From positions 47,470,768 to 47,534,767 of the forward strand of contig CM043944.1 of the NCBI GenBank assembly GCA_014529385.2: 64,000 bases of DNA, written 5' to 3'. Positions 42,963-55,799 of this stretch are shown here, in pieces (position 1 is the first letter of the stretch; each line of letters starts with the position of its first letter). The translations under genes and the position numbers were made by a program. The notes beneath the pieces were generated by a model. The model did no database searches. It saw only the letters and a list, made by a program, of their open reading frames with translations, and had not been told where the DNA came from. The stretch comes from Adiantum capillus-veneris (lineage: Eukaryota; Streptophyta; Polypodiopsida; Polypodiales; Pteridaceae).

Positions 42963-44651
42963 CTAACCACTTTGATTCTCCACAAGCTGCAAGAATGTCT
43001 TAAAGACCTTGAGCACCTCATCCTTGTGCTTCAAGAAGTAAACCCATACTTTGCGAGAATAGTCATCTATGAATGTACAAAAGTACGCTGCTCCCCCTAG
43101 TGAAAAACTAGGCATTGGTCCACATAGATCACTGTGCACAAGAGCTAACCATTCATCCCTACGATTCCTCTTTGATCTGTGCGGTTCCTGTGTTTGCTTA
43201 CCATAAACACAATGCTCACAAAACTCGAAATCTTGAAATGAAAAACCAGGCAAATAACCATAATGAGAAAGTATTTCCATTCCTCTTTTTGACATATGTC
43301 CCAGCCTACGATGCCACAGTGACACACTTGGCTGCTCAATCAGATTAATTACATGGTTTTTAACCTCTGAAATGTGTAAAGTGTACAGAGTTCCTGACTT
43401 GCTTCCATGTGCTACAATCATCGAACCTTTGGAGATCTTCCAAGCGTTGTTCCCAAAGACTGTCACATAACCCGCATCATCCAACTTCCCTGTACTGATC
43501 AAGCTCTTTCGAATCGATGGAACATGTCTGACATTCTTGAGCCATAAAGAAGAGCCATTCTGAAACTTCAACTGCACATCTCCCACTCCAAGTATGTCAC
43601 AAACCTGCTCGTTGCCAAGTCTGACATAATCTTTAGTAGTCACATATGATGTAAACCACTCTTTGTGCAGAGAAACATGTAAAGATGCCCCTGAGTCGAT
43701 AATCCAATCACTCATAGCATGTCCATCCTCTGCAATCAAGAAAACAGAATCAAGATTGCTTGTGAGGAAGATGTCACCAGTTGCTATACCAGAATCACTG
43801 TCTGAACCAGATCCTGTGACATTCACCTCTTCAATCTTCACTGAACTCTTCTTTTCATCTTGCTCAGAACTCTTTGTTTTGCCTTTTTCTTGTTTCCACT
43901 TCGTACAGTCTCTCTTCATGTGACCCTTCTTGCCACAATGGTAGCATTCTATGTCATCCTTTGACTTTGAGTCACGAGACTTACTTCGGTTTTGTGTCTT
44001 ATTACCCTTCTTCTCTTTAGACTGTTGTCTCCCTCGAACGACTAAAGCACTATTGCCTTTGCCTTTATCAATGTTCTTCCTGTTCACTTCCTTTGTGAGC
44101 AAGCTGCCTTCTACATTGGCACTTGTAAGACCTTCTGGCGCGACAGAATTACTTAACGCTGTACGAAAAGTATCCCAACTGTCTGGCAAAGTGATTAAGA
44201 GAAACATAGCCTTCACTGAATCTGGAAAGACTATCTCCCGTGCTGTTAACTGGCTGAAAATTTTGTGAAATTCATTGAGATGATTTGACATGCCTGTCCC
44301 TTCCTTCATCTTCAAATCCACCAATTTCTTGAGCTAGTAAATCTGAGAAGCATCAATTTGTTTCTTGTACATACCACATAGCTTTTGCCATACGCCATAC
44401 GCTGTAGTCTCTTCTGCTACGTTGAAGTAAACATTTTCTGCCAGTGTCAGCATGATTGTGGAACAAGCTAACTCATCAAGCTCTTCCCACTCATCTTGAG
44501 CCATACCTTCTGGTCTCTCCCCTTTGAGCTTCAGTGGCTTCACTTGTTTTTTCTGCAGCCAAATCTGCTTCTTCCACAATGGAAAGTTTGTGCCATCCAA
44601 CTTCTTTATGTTGTAAAGAGTCTCACTTTGAGAAGATGCCATATCTGCCAA
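42963..44651 (-). pseudogene. C3 gag, protease and integrase N-terminus
   Basis: Start at ATG 44651 (MADMASSQSETLYNIKKLDG). Gag has LDGTNFPLWKKQ near the N-terminus, TAG at about 44334-44336, then 453 open codons. In order: gag (FPDSVKAMFLLITLPDSW), zinc knuckle CYHCGKKGHMKRDC (intact C-x2-C-x4-H-x4-C), protease WIIDSGASLHVS (intact), the pre-integrase zinc finger (LWHRRLGHMSKRG, CEHCVYGKQ) and integrase core FIDDYSRKVW (first Asp). Gag and pol are one frame, as usual for plant copia elements. Confidence 0.94.
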
Positions 44652-45694
44652 ACTGTTTACTTCTGGGAAAAATTCGACAGATTTTCCCCTGTAAACTGGC
44701 CTCTGTACACAGTAAACAAGCTGTAAACAACAAGCTGAACACCTTTCCTCAGGAACTGTCAGTATTTTGGAAACATTTTGACAGAGTCTCCCCTGTAAAC
44801 TGAGCTCTGAGAACCAAAAGATAGCTCAAAAACAATCATAAATAGTTGACCAGTGTAAAATCTGAAAATCTCTGTAATATGCTGTCCTGTAAGCATACAC
44901 TGTCTCCTGTCTGGACGATCACAGAACCTGTATCTGTCTCAAGTCTGAACCCTGAACAATGCTTCAACGGCCTGATGCATAAGATGCAATCCAGTGTCTA
45001 CACAAAGTCATACATCCTATGGGATACAAGTCGCCGAAGAGGATGCGTGTAGAGGGGAACTCCAGCAACCTAATCCACCTCACACTGGGTAACCCAGCCC
45101 CGAGTGCTTGGATTAGAAAAACCTCACATACGACCCTCACAGATGGCTCAGCAAACTGCCCAGAACTAGCATACATCCTACAATAGACCAATCACTGTCC
45201 TATGACCGCTGCGGTGGTCTGTCTGCTAGCGCGACTCACAACTAGCAGACCCACAATCACAATACATCAATCTGCAATACATGCCAGTGGTGTCAAGCCG
45301 TTGTATGGCCACACCTCCCCTGGAACCTGGCAAGCACAAGAAGTAGCAATGCACACTGCAATATATATATATATGATGATATATATGTGTACCTGGTCTA
45401 TAGATGATGCTTTGAAGACGAATGAGTGATGTATGTCGATGCCGATATCGATGCCGACCACCTCCTGCTTGCCAATCTACACAAGACGGATTTGTTTGCG
45501 GCTGAAATCTATCTTCTGCTGTAGTACTCAGAACGAAATTCTGAGGGCATAAACGGCTTCGAAAGGGGGGTAAAACCCACGAACACCTGGTGGAAACGCT
45601 CTCGGAACGCCACGTGTGAAATTTCAAGCTTCGGATCCAGAATCTACCTGAAAAGTGCGCGCGTGCGCGATTACGCAAATACGCACTGAACTTG
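44652..45694 (-). other. C3 leader
   Basis: About 1 kb between the primer site and gag, unusually long for a copia element. It is without a credible ORF on the minus strand. A short TA run lies at about 45361-45375. Confidence 0.7.
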
Positions 45695-45706
45695 GCTCTG
45701 ATACCA
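45695..45706 (-). promoter_or_regulatory. C3 primer binding site (tRNA-iMet)
   Basis: Minus strand TGGTATCAGAGC, two bases from the LTR end. Confidence 0.95.
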
Positions 45707-45708
45707 AT

Positions 45709-45943
45709 TGAAGTCGCGGAGCGGAGCGTGGATCGACTCTCTCACTCACACGCACGCACAGAGATACACAGAGAGCTTACACAGTACACAGTACGCAGAG
45801 AACTCTGTTTTAAGGGTTATCTCCCAACTACCTTATTATCCACAAAAGTATAAGTGAGTATATACAAAGAGTTAGAGGTAAGTGAGTTAGGCGGGCGGCC
45901 GGCCATATCCGTATAAAAGGCCACTTGGGCTTTAATCCCAACA
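45709..45943 (-). repeat. C3 5' LTR (235 bp)
   Basis: In plus orientation TGAAGTCGCGG to TTTAATCCCAACA; followed by the duplicated TGTAC. It is the unexpanded partner of 40249-40605. Confidence 0.96.
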
Positions 45944-45948
45944 TGTAC

Positions 45949-47482
45949 GACGTGCTCATGTTTGCTTACCATATTGGCAGTGTTCACAAAAGGGAAAATT
46001 AGAAAATGATAAAGATGGTAAGTAGCCCAAACGAGAAAGAGTTTCCATTCCCTTCTTTGACATATGACCTAACCGGCTATCCCACAAAGCAACAGTTGGC
46101 AGCTCGGTTACAAAAAGAACACTGTTCTTGTCACATACATAAAGAGGATAAAGTGTACCAACTTTAGAACCATGGGCTAAAATAAGATGACCTTTCGCAA
46201 TACGCCAAGACTGCTGATGAAAAGTGACTTTGTAACCCAAGTCATCAAGACGTCCAACCGAAATCAAATTTCGTGTCAAAGCTGGAACATGACGCACATT
46301 ATGTATGGTAAACCTCACCCCATTTGCCATAACCATAGCAATATCACCTATGCCCACAATGTCACAAGAGTAGCTGTCACCTAGCGTAACAGTGCCAATG
46401 GTTTTCTCATATGTAGTAAACCAATGCCTATGAGGTGTGACATGCAATGAAGCATCCGAATCAAGAATCCATGTATGGGACACTTCACCACTAGCAAGTA
46501 GCTCTGCTGGCATAGAACTCTGCAAAGATAGAGTTTCTTGTGCATCATAAAATACATCATTATTTTCAGTCAACATATTGATGTCTTGTGCATCACAATC
46601 ATCTTGCACTATGTTCAGTTCTTCAATCTTAACCGAACTCTTTGGTTTCTTCTCTTTATCATCATTGTCTTTGCCTTTGCCTTTACCTTTGTCACGCTTC
46701 CAAGCATAACAATCCTTCTTTATGTGACCAAACTTATCACACTAATGGCATTGAACATTGCAACAACCAGGAGACTTTGATCTACCCTTTGAAGAATCTC
46801 TATTGCCCTCTTTCTTGGATTCACGATTCCAAGAACGACCTTTACGCTGTTTTCCATCCTTTTGCACATAATGAGCTTCGCCATGATGCAAGCTATCCAT
46901 AGCCTTGCGACGCATTTCCTCTGACAAAAGAGAACTAGTGACATCAATGTACACTAGCGTACCATTAGGAGCAGAGTTACTGACAATTGTGCAAAAGATA
47001 TCCCATGAGGGTGGCAACGAACAAAGTAAGAAGATTGCTTTCATCTCGTAATCAATATTGATCCGTTGTGCACGAACCTAGGCAAATAGAGAATCAAAGT
47101 CATTAATATGACTGGCAACATTGGCTGACTCCTTCATGCGAAGGTTAAACAATTTTCGCATCATGAAAACCTTATTACTTGCCGTATCCTTTTCATAAGT
47201 GTTGCATAACTTTGGCCATAAAGCATAGGCAAATTTACATTTTAGCACTGAAAAGTACATTGAATCAGCAAGGTGCAATCTAATAGTAGATCTGCATAGC
47301 TCATCAAGCTCCTCCCACTGAAACTGAGTCAAATTCATCTCTTCAATCCGTGTCACATAAATAATAGGCAATTTCTGTTTCTTTTGGACAAGCACATCTT
47401 GCATCTAATTCTTCCAAAGCTGAAAATTAGTGCCATCAAACTTCTTTATGTCATAAATGTCACGGTCTTTGCTAGTAGACAT
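45949..47482 (-). pseudogene. C2 gag, protease and integrase N-terminus
   Basis: Start at ATG 47482 (MSTSKDRDIYDIKKFDGTNF). A TAG follows at about 47405; the frame continues with gag (EELDELCRSTIRLHL, MRMKES-like region) with more stops at about 47076 and 46742. Zinc knuckle: CDKFGHIKKDC with the first Cys region damaged by a stop. The protease site at about 46470-46500 reads WILDSDASLHVT: Asp replaces the invariant Gly of D-S-G. The pre-integrase finger (LWDSRLGHMSKKGM, with Asp where C3 has His; CEHCQYGKQT) ends at TGA about 45956. The same frame then continues across the C3 insertion at 40243. Confidence 0.9.
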
Positions 47483-48524
47483 GGTGACAAAACTACCAAA
47501 AGATTCTGGGAAAATTTCGGCAGAGTCTCCTTTGTATTTGGGACTATGTCAACCAAAATACGAGACAAAATGACCAAGTATGTCACTCACAAAGCATAGA
47601 AGAGAGAAATGCCTCTCAAAAGCACACTGTATAGAGACCAACTGAGGCGCATAAATAGTCAAACTGACCATAGACCACCAACTCGGCGTCAAAAGCACCT
47701 ATACCACTCTATACATATCCTATGGCGAGGCCTCGTAAGGGATGCTCCAGCTACCTGTATCACCGAAGGTATCTCCACATTTGAGAATACCCTAGCTCAA
47801 TGAAAACCTCACACTATCGACCCTCAACAACGTAGGTTATGCAGCAAAAAACGTATAGCCAAGTCTCAAAAATGGCTATCTTCCAGACTAAGTCTTAGAA
47901 ATGGTCGGGACTGCCGTACTAGCCAAAAGATGGCTCCACAAAAGCGTACAATGGCAGTATCCACAAAGACGTACAAGTCTGTCAAAACATTCAAACAGGT
48001 GTCAAATGCATGTGCCTGCAACTAAACATCCCTGCGGGGAGTCAATTTGCTCTCAAAAGAGCTCAAACACTGTCAAAAGTGTCAACATATGCATGTACGC
48101 ATAAACAACTGCTCCCACTGGAACCATAATGTCGCAAGCACTGAAACCTGTACCTGTAGTCGAAGAAGACAATGCTGTCAAGCTCCCACTCTATGTGTGT
48201 GTATGAGGCCACTCCGAAAGAGGCTACACACTCCCGAATGTTCCGTGGGCTCTCGTAGATGGAAGAGACTGCAACAAAGGTACCTGTAACTTGCTATGGA
48301 AGCACTGCAGCACAAATTACCACAAGAGGGCTGAAAATTTCAGCTCCTGAACCATAGCTTGAATGGGGTTTTTGATGGCTCGAATGGCTCCGAAAGGGGG
48401 GTAAAACCCCAAGGCACCTCGTGGAAACGCTCTCGGGAAGCTGAACTTGCCAATGGAAAAATTGGAATCCTGTTTGCACTCTTGAAAGTGCACGCGTGCA
48501 CGAAAACGATTCGAGAATGAAACC
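47483..48524 (-). other. C2 leader
   Basis: About 1 kb, non-coding. Its part at about 47700-47840 is clearly similar to the plus-strand sequence at 61630-61740 (shared TTGAGGGTCGA, ATTGAGCTAGGG, TTCGGTGATACAGGT). Confidence 0.7.
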
Positions 48525-48797
48525 GCTCTGATACCAGATGATGGGGAGGAGTTGGGAGCACAACGTAAGAAGAATAGGCACGCACACACTCACACACACA
48601 CCACCATAGCCACACACAGGTTGAAGGGGGAGAGCCAACGTACTGTATGCCCCCTTTCTTTCTTCTCTTATCTTATGCACTAAGGCACAATACACATTAT
48701 ACTTAGTGTTAGTGGCTCACACAAGTGTATAGCTGTACACTTAGGGTTAGTGGCAGTTAGTGATGGGCGGTCGGCCACATGGCCATTAAACCTAACA
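48525..48797 (-). repeat. C2 5' LTR and primer site
   Basis: LTR 48539-48797 (plus orientation TGATGGGGAGGAG to CCTAACA), partner of 37545-37803. Primer site 48525-48536 reads TGGTATCAGAGC on the minus strand. Confidence 0.95.
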
Positions 48798-50097
48798 CAT
48801 ACTACTTAACATTTGTGAACAATAAAGAAAAAGAGAGTCTTATAAGACAAAAACTTTGTTCATTTTTAACATTTGTACATTTGCTTACTCTAGGGAAGCA
48901 TTGTAAGCATTGACAAGGTTATCCTTTAATTGTATGCCTTTCATCCATCTAGCATCTTCAAAAGGATAATTCTTAAACTTAAATAAGATATCATTGGATA
49001 GTCTTACCGCCTCTTAGTACCTTATCTTCATGTCAGAGAATGGACTCGGGATGCAGCACCTCTTCTTGGTCCTTGATCTCTGGTGGGTCTTCAATAGTTG
49101 GTTCTTGGGGTGGCTCTCCTTTGTAAGGCTTTAGTAGGCTCACATGGAAAGCATTGTGTGTGAGCCAATGACTAAGCAACTTGAGTTGATAGGCCATTTC
49201 ATTGATTGGCCTAAGAATCTTGAAGGGACCATAATACCTTTTTGCTAACTTAGCATATTACTTTTGGTTTCTTGTAGGATTCTTTCCCGTCGTGTGCGTG
49301 TGCCTTAATTGAGCCTTTGGAAATTTGAGTAAGACCCAATCATTTTCTTTAAAGGCTTGGTCTCTTCTTTGCTTGTTAGCAGCAGTCTTTTGCCTTTGCT
49401 ATAAGATAGAGATAGCATCCTTAATCTTTTGGAAAGATTATTGTAGGTCTCAGCTATACTCATCTACAACGAAGATCTTCCCGTGTACCTTAAGTAGCAG
49501 GGGACTTTTTGATCTTCCCTCAATTACCTCAAAAGGTGCTTTTCCCATGGAAGTATGTACAGTATTATTGTAGGCATACTCCACTAAGGGTAAGTACTTC
49601 TTCCATTGGGATCTTTGATCTACTTCCATTACATAGGCTTTTAATAGATCGATAATTGTTATGTTATCCATTTCACTTTGGCCATCCGTTTGCGGGTGAT
49701 AGTCCGAAGAGAAGTTTAGCCTTGTCCCTAAATTCTCAAAGAGACCCTTCCAAAAATTAATGGTCATTCTAGGATCTCTATTTGACACTATGGACATTGG
49801 CAAGCCATGGTACTTTAAGATTTGTGAAATGAAGAGGGTTACCATTTGATGGGCTTTGATAGTCTTTTTGACATGTATAAAATGTGCTTGTTTATTGAAC
49901 CTATCTACTATTGTCCATATTCTCGTATTCCCATGGATAGATTTAGGCAATCCAAAGATAAAATCCATGGATATGCTCTCCCATGGTGAAGTAAAGATTG
50001 GAAAAGGTTGAAGCAATCGAGGTTGCTTCCCTCTATCAAACTTCGTCTTTTGGCATACCACACATTTAGAAACATACTCTTCTATGTTTGCTTTCAT
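48798..50097 (-). pseudogene. G3 integrase, chromodomain and proximal 3' part
   Basis: Integrase open from 50097 to 49450: CVVCQKTKFDRGKQ, MDFIFGLPKS, SNRDPRMTINFW and TDGQSEMDNI keep D, D and E. A stop follows DEYS (about 49450), where G2 continues RDLQEYF. Beyond it frames are broken, but YYGPFKIL-like and [10 protein letters not shown] sequence (about 49270-49130), then the chromodomain end (about 49060-48930), are readable. The untranslated part to 48798 continues at 37544. Confidence 0.88.
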
Positions 50098-50139
50098 GGT
50101 AGGCCAATAGAAATATGTTTCAATCCCCTTTCGGGTAGA

Positions 50140-51480
50140 CTAAATCCCTCTATGCCCTGCATAAGGAGGAGCATGAGATTCATACATTACTTTCTCACGG
50201 AGTGAGTTAGTAACGCATAGTCTATTGCCATAGAGAAGATAACCATCTTGCAAAGTAAATGGTTCCTCTTTCTTCCCTAGTGCAAGGGCTGAAATCACAT
50301 CTCTAAAATTGGGATCAATAGCATACTCATGTTTTTTTGAAGATATATCATTGTGAGTTGCTATGGAAATGGCATCCACTGTCAGTTGTCTTGAGAGTGC
50401 ATCGGCTACTTGATTATGCTTGCCAGCAATGTGAACAATATGAAAATGAAATTGCGAAAGAAAATTTGCCCACCTCATTTGTTTGTCGGAGAGCTTGGTG
50501 TACGTCATGAAGTACTTAAGACTTTGGTGATCCGTTCGCAGAATGAGTGGAGTCCCCATTAAATAGTGCTTCCATGAGTCCAAGGCATGTAGAATTGCGA
50601 GGAGTTCCTTTTCATATATGCCTAGAGCTTGCTCAACAGGTTCGAGCCTTCTACTTTCATAAGCTATGGCGTTCCCTTCTTGAAGCAAAACAGCTCCAAG
50701 GCAATCACCACAAGCATCACATTGGACCTCAAATGGCTTTGAGAGATCTGCTAGTGTAAGCATAGGTTGAGAGATAAGCTTTTCTTTAAGCTTTTTGAAA
50801 GCATTGTTCTCCTTGGCAAACCATGTATACCTAATATTTTTCTTTCTTAGGTCATGTAATGGTCCTTTGATTTGTGAGAACTTTTCTATGAAGCATCTAT
50901 AGTATGCACACATACCTATAAAGCTTCTTAGTTCATGAAGATTCCTTGGTTTAGGCCATCCTTTTATTACCTCTAACTTTGATGGATCCATTTGGATGCC
51001 ATCTTGAGAGATAATGTAACCTAAATACTGAATCTCTTGCAAAAAATCCACTTTTCTTTCGATTAACATAAAGTTTATTCTCTCTTAAGACTTGAAATAT
51101 TACCTGGAGGTGTTGCTTGTGTTCGTCTAATGAATTAGAGTAGATGATGATATCTTAAAAGAACACTTAACTAAAGGTTCGGTGAGGCTTGAATAGCTTC
51201 TCCATCAAGCGGTTGAATGTGGCTGGTGCATTGGTCAAGCCAAAAGGCATAACAATGTACTCGTAAAGACCAAATGTAGTGCGAAATGTGGTCTTTATAA
51301 TGTGTTGATCAACTATCTTTATTTGATGGTAGCCACTTTTTAGGTCAATCCTACTGAAGTAGGTCGATCCTTGTAACTTATCAAATAGGTCTTCTACCGT
51401 GGAAAGGGAAACCTATTCTTGATAGTGATCCTATTTAGTGCTCTAATGTACACACATTTTTGCCATAGTAACACGGGTGA
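50140..51480 (-). pseudogene. G3 reverse transcriptase (distal) and RNase H
   Basis: RT resumes left of the solo [14 protein letters not shown] is readable near 51450-51410 and the palm motif region near 51240-51210. At the active site (about 51155-51165) the first Asp codon of FFDD has become TAA, so the enzyme is dead. From 51069 to 50140 the frame is open: FLQEIQYLGYIISQDG, LRSFIGMCAYYRCFI, then RNase H with QCDACGD, YEKELLAIL and LRTDHQSL intact, and IAGKHNQVADALSR. It covers the 12 bases missing in G2. Confidence 0.9.
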
Positions 51481-51501
51481 GCAAAATGGAGATGAGCTAG
51501 G

Positions 51502-51585
51502 TGTTAGGAAATAAGACGTAGCTAAATAGATAATTGAGTAGATTACTTAATGGAGAGAGACAAATTTACATACACGAGATTATAG

Positions 51586-51658
<73 letters not shown>

Positions 51659-52306
51659 CACGATATACATGGTTCACCCAATGTGGGCTACGTCCATGGG
51701 AAAGCAGCCACTTAATGGCTTTAGTACTTCAAAACAAGAAGTAGTTTACAAAGGGATTATACCCTTAATGGAGCTCCCGCCTTGCTTCACTCTCACCACC
51801 TCACACTCACCTTGTTGCATCAACTTCACACTATGAAATGTGTGTTGAAATGGCCTCCTTTTATAGGCCAAAAGGGCTCCCTCTCTCATGAGAGGCAGCC
51901 ATGTGTAGCCGCCCTTGTGTAGATAAGTCCAAATCGGACCCTCCAATCCGCCCATGTGTGGCCGCCCTTGAGAAGACAAGTCCGCTTTTGAATTGGGCCA
52001 CCGGCCACCGACCATTGACTACTGGCCACCGGCCAACCGACGGTTGTTTTCCGACCACTTTCCGGACGCCGTCCGGCCATAATATTTCGGCGAAAAGGAA
52101 TATTCCGACGAGGGAAAAAAAAAAGTCTCGGGGGCAACCCTAAACCGAGGCCCCTAAAGTTGCCCTTGATTTTTTGGCCATGAAAATTTTGGTTTCCGCG
52201 AGTGATTTCCTTTACGCACGATGGCTTCTCCTCATAATGGGGGCCTTACAAATGTGCGCTTTTACCACAAAAAATTACAAGGGTAAATCAAGCTCCATAC
52301 TTAACA
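51502..52306 (-). mobile_element. Solo LTR (805 bp) inserted in the G3 RT
   Basis: It starts TG (TGTTAGGAAATAAG) and ends CA (ATACTTAACA), flanked by a perfect 5-bp duplication CTAGG (51497-51501, 52307-52311). On the minus strand a CCTATAAAAG box (51858-51867) suggests transcription leftward. There is no primer site or coding sequence, so it is the product of LTR-LTR recombination. Its sequence matches no other LTR in the window. An AG run of about 70 bp lies at 51586-51654. Confidence 0.93.
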
Positions 52307-52311
52307 CTAGG

Positions 52312-54606
52312 CCTAACCATGACCTTTTTCAACTAACTCATAAACTTGCCGCATAATCTCCTCTTGTTGACCTTGAGAAACTCTATAAGGAGGTTTATTA
52401 GGCGGTGAACTTCCTGGAAGAAGTTCAATTGCATGGTCATCATTGCCTCATTTAGGAGGTAACTCACAAGGGATGTCGTCAATAAAGATATCTTGAAACC
52501 CCTTGAGAAAATTGGATAACTCTAATTCCTTGTGAGTGTGTTTATTTTCTTTTGTTAAAATGTTAGGTTCATTTTGAGAATCTTTAACAAAAATCATCTA
52601 CACGGAAATAGAGCTCTTTATTGACTTATTGAAAGCTTGTGTATGTACAATGGGTATGGTGTTACCCATTTTCTTGGCATCTATGTAAATATCTTTTTCT
52701 CTGAACCTAAAGTAGATTCTTCTTTCAAGGAATTTAACATTGGCAGCCATGCGATCAAACCATGGTGCCCCTAGGATTACATCCTCATGCTTGAGAGGAG
52801 AGATAAAGAAGTCCTCTTTGTCCACATAGCTTTGGACATGGAGCCTCAATTTATCGATTAAGGGAGTGACTGAAGCTTCTTGCCCCTTGAAAGCACCATC
52901 TACGGGTAGGACATCTCCCATCTCATAAGCTTGTATGCCTAGCTTGGTGGCCAACTCAGTGTATATGAAATTGTGAGTAGAACCAGGGTCAAAGAGAATA
53001 AAAGCATCATGTTCTCTTACCTTTCCCCAAGCTTGGCATAGAGGAGATCCTTTGTGGTGAGTTTCCTCCTCTTGGATTTTGACCAAGGTACCTCTAGGAG
53101 GTTAATGGCGGTTGTTCTTTTGGGGACAAGCGTGGTACACATGCCCTTGCTTGCCGCACTTGAAAAATCGGTTATCCTTGCGATAACACTCAAGCTCTTC
53201 AGGAGAGACTTTGTTTTTGCCTTTGTAAACTCCCTTCTCCTTAGCTTTATTGGAATTTCCCTTAGGAGACTTTTGGATCCTTCCCCTTAGGATCATTGGA
53301 ACCCTTGTTTTCCGTGGGCTTAAAATTTCTCTTAGCCCCTGTTTGGAAATTGATTCGAGAAGCCACCATAGTATGGTGTATAACTGTCGATATGGTGCGT
53401 GGCCTTTGGGAGTTGACATACTCCACCATTTCTTTAGTTAAGCCTGCACAAAATTGTTGCTTTTGCTCTCCAAAGTCTAACTTTTTGAAGATAGTGGCTT
53501 TGAGTTGTAGGTTCCAAAACTTGTTGACATATTTGTGAATGGATTCGTAGGGAGAGAGCTTCATGCTTCGCCATTCGGTGAGTACTTTGTCTTTGGCATC
53601 GGTGGCCAAAAACTATTTCATAATGAAAGCTCTTAAAGCTTTCCATGTTTGTGGAGCTTCACCTTTGGCCCGTAGGCTAGACCACCATTGCCTGGCGGAC
53701 TTTTAAAAGTGCATAGGTACATGGCATAGCTTAGAGGACTCTGTGAAGCCCTCATCTCTAAATGCCACATCAAATTGTTGGACAAAGGCCAAGACTTTGT
53801 ATGTAGCACCAAAGGTGCCATCGTAGGTAAGGAAAGAGATGCTCTTCCCTCCCTCTTTGAGCTTCTTGAGCTTGGATGACCTCTTCCATGCGGCATAGAA
53901 TTTCCTATGGCCTCTCCTTTTTGATGGTTCAAAAGTTGCACCTTCACTGTCTTTAGAAGATGAAGAATTTGAGGAAGATGGAGAAGAGGGAGACCTCTTT
54001 CTTGCCTTTTTGTTGCCTTGATCTTCTTTGTCTTCACCATCACTTTCATAAGAGGAAGAGGATGAAGAAGATGGAGAAGAGGGCGTCATCTTTCTTGCCT
54101 TTTTCTTCTCTTGCTTTTTATTATCCCTCTTGAATTATGGTGTGGAGAAGCATGCGACGGTCTTCTTCATTTATGAGGTGATGGAGAGCGTTTAGCCCGT
54201 CGTCTTCATGGAGCCATTTCCATCGAGGGGGTAGGAGACTCACTTCTTCCTCGTTCCTTCGGTGGAGGCTCTTGAATTCTCCTTTGGGAAGGAGATGCAT
54301 CATCAAGAAGCAAAATTTTGAGTCCTTCGTATGGATCCTCTTCTTCTTCTCGAATCGGAGAGAGGCCTCTTTTGGAAGTCTCACAAGGAGGCTTCCTAGG
54401 TACTCTCTTGTCATTCTGGGAGCTTGGAGAATCCCATGAGCATGAAGCTACCATTGCACTTCACTTTGGAGGGATGGATTACCCATGGCTTGTTGAAGCC
54501 TAGAAACAAGACAATTAACAAGCATAGGGGAATCATTAGTAGCTTGATCATTAGCAAAATCAAAGTTATCAATATTAATTTCACTCTCTTTACTATTGTC
54601 AGCCAT
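52312..54606 (-). pseudogene. G3 gag, protease and start of RT
   Basis: Start at ATG 54606 (MADNSKESEINIDNFDFAND), as in G2. Several frameshifts break gag (near 54450, 54120 and 53650), with readable blocks at 54089-53703, 53609-53262 and 53419-53102. The zinc knuckle (about 53190-53150) reads FFKCGKQGHVYHAC: His is present, but the first Cys is Phe. Protease: LFDPGSTHNFIY at about 52995-52960, with the same Pro variant as G2. The tail reaches the start of RT (PPNKPPYRVS, QEEIMRQV at about 52400-52340), where the solo LTR interrupts. Confidence 0.9.
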
Positions 54607-55021
54607 TCTAACAACTTTTAGGTGTAAACTTTTAGGTGTACTTTGGCACTTCAAGCCCTAGTTGCTACTCCTCTTTACCCCTTTAGAAAAAGCACTCAAG
54701 CTACTGTACCTGTGGCTCAAATACCATTAATTGCAAGGAATAGAAGAGAGGGTTGTTCAACACCAAAACATCACCAACTCCTATCAAGCTTCTAATAGCT
54801 CAATAGTGGTTAAGCCGTAGGCAAGCCTCATAGAACTCCACTATTAAGACCATAGCTCTCGACGGCGATGCCCTGTTATCTGCACGAAGGCAGGCGCACT
54901 GCAAGGCTGAAAAATCCCTATTCTACTTACTCACATGCAATTAATAATATCAACCATTTATAGCTAGCTTGAGGACGTCCCTTCTTGAGCAAGAAAAGAG
55001 AAACCTTGTGCTCTGAAACCA
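54607..55021 (-). other. G3 leader and primer binding site
   Basis: The primer site at 55010-55021 reads TGGTTTCAGAGC on the minus strand, one change from the Met-tRNA sequence. The leader aligns with 9662-9884 of G2 but contains about 190 extra bases (roughly 54800-54985) with no similarity I could see. Confidence 0.75.
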
Positions 55022-55022
55022 A

Positions 55023-55431
55023 TGTAACATTTAATGATCTAGTAACTTTGTGTAGGGCGGAAAATAGCATGAACATAGTGAGCATTTCATTAGAATAGAT
55101 TCCTAATGAGAATAACAAGAGTGCTTGGGTGGAGAGAGCAACAAAAAGTATAACACCTAGTTAGATAGCATGAAAAATACTTCAAAAGAGAGAGAAATTA
55201 AGCAATTGACAACACTTGAGGACCGGATTTGCATGGAGCCGGTCCCCCCTCCAAAAGGCTTTGTATTATGGTTTCTCCCATCAAGAGAGACATTTTACAA
55301 TACAATTCTTTGTGTTCCTTCAATACTAGCTAGTGCAACGAAGATGGAAACTTCAAGCACTAAGCAAAACACTTACCAAACACAAAATCAATTCCCTCAC
55401 GGTCTCAGACCCAAGACCTCACACACCTTAA
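55023..55431 (-). repeat. G3 5' LTR, truncated (409 bp)
   Basis: In plus orientation TGTAACATTTAATGATC to CTCACACACCTT, the transcript-end part of the G2-type LTR. Similarity stops abruptly at about 55431; the remaining 1.2 kb is missing. Confidence 0.9.
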
Positions 55432-55799
55432 CACCTTTGTAGTTTGCATAAGTAGTCAAATATGTCCCAGGTCATCAGATTTCATTTCTTTAAGGATATC
55501 CAACATAAGCCCACGAAAAATGTTGAAAGCAATTTGAGCAATTACTAATTGTTTAGCTTGACCACCTAACCAAGGACAGATAAGGGATAGATGAAAGTCC
55601 ACCGGCTTTTCGGGGAAGAGCTAGTCCAGATGGTTGAGGATAAACCAAATAGCATGGTCAAACCACATAATGTTGGATTCGCACTATGCTTTAGGGTCAT
55701 GAAATTTACAAGCACATTTAACATATGGTGAAAAACATTCCAAATGGATTCTGTGTAGAAATCAGATTACTTTATGTTCCCTTTTGTTTGAATGTATAG
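55432..55799. other. Flank, no gene recognised
   Basis: Nothing identifiable; not shared with the elements in the window. Confidence 0.5.
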
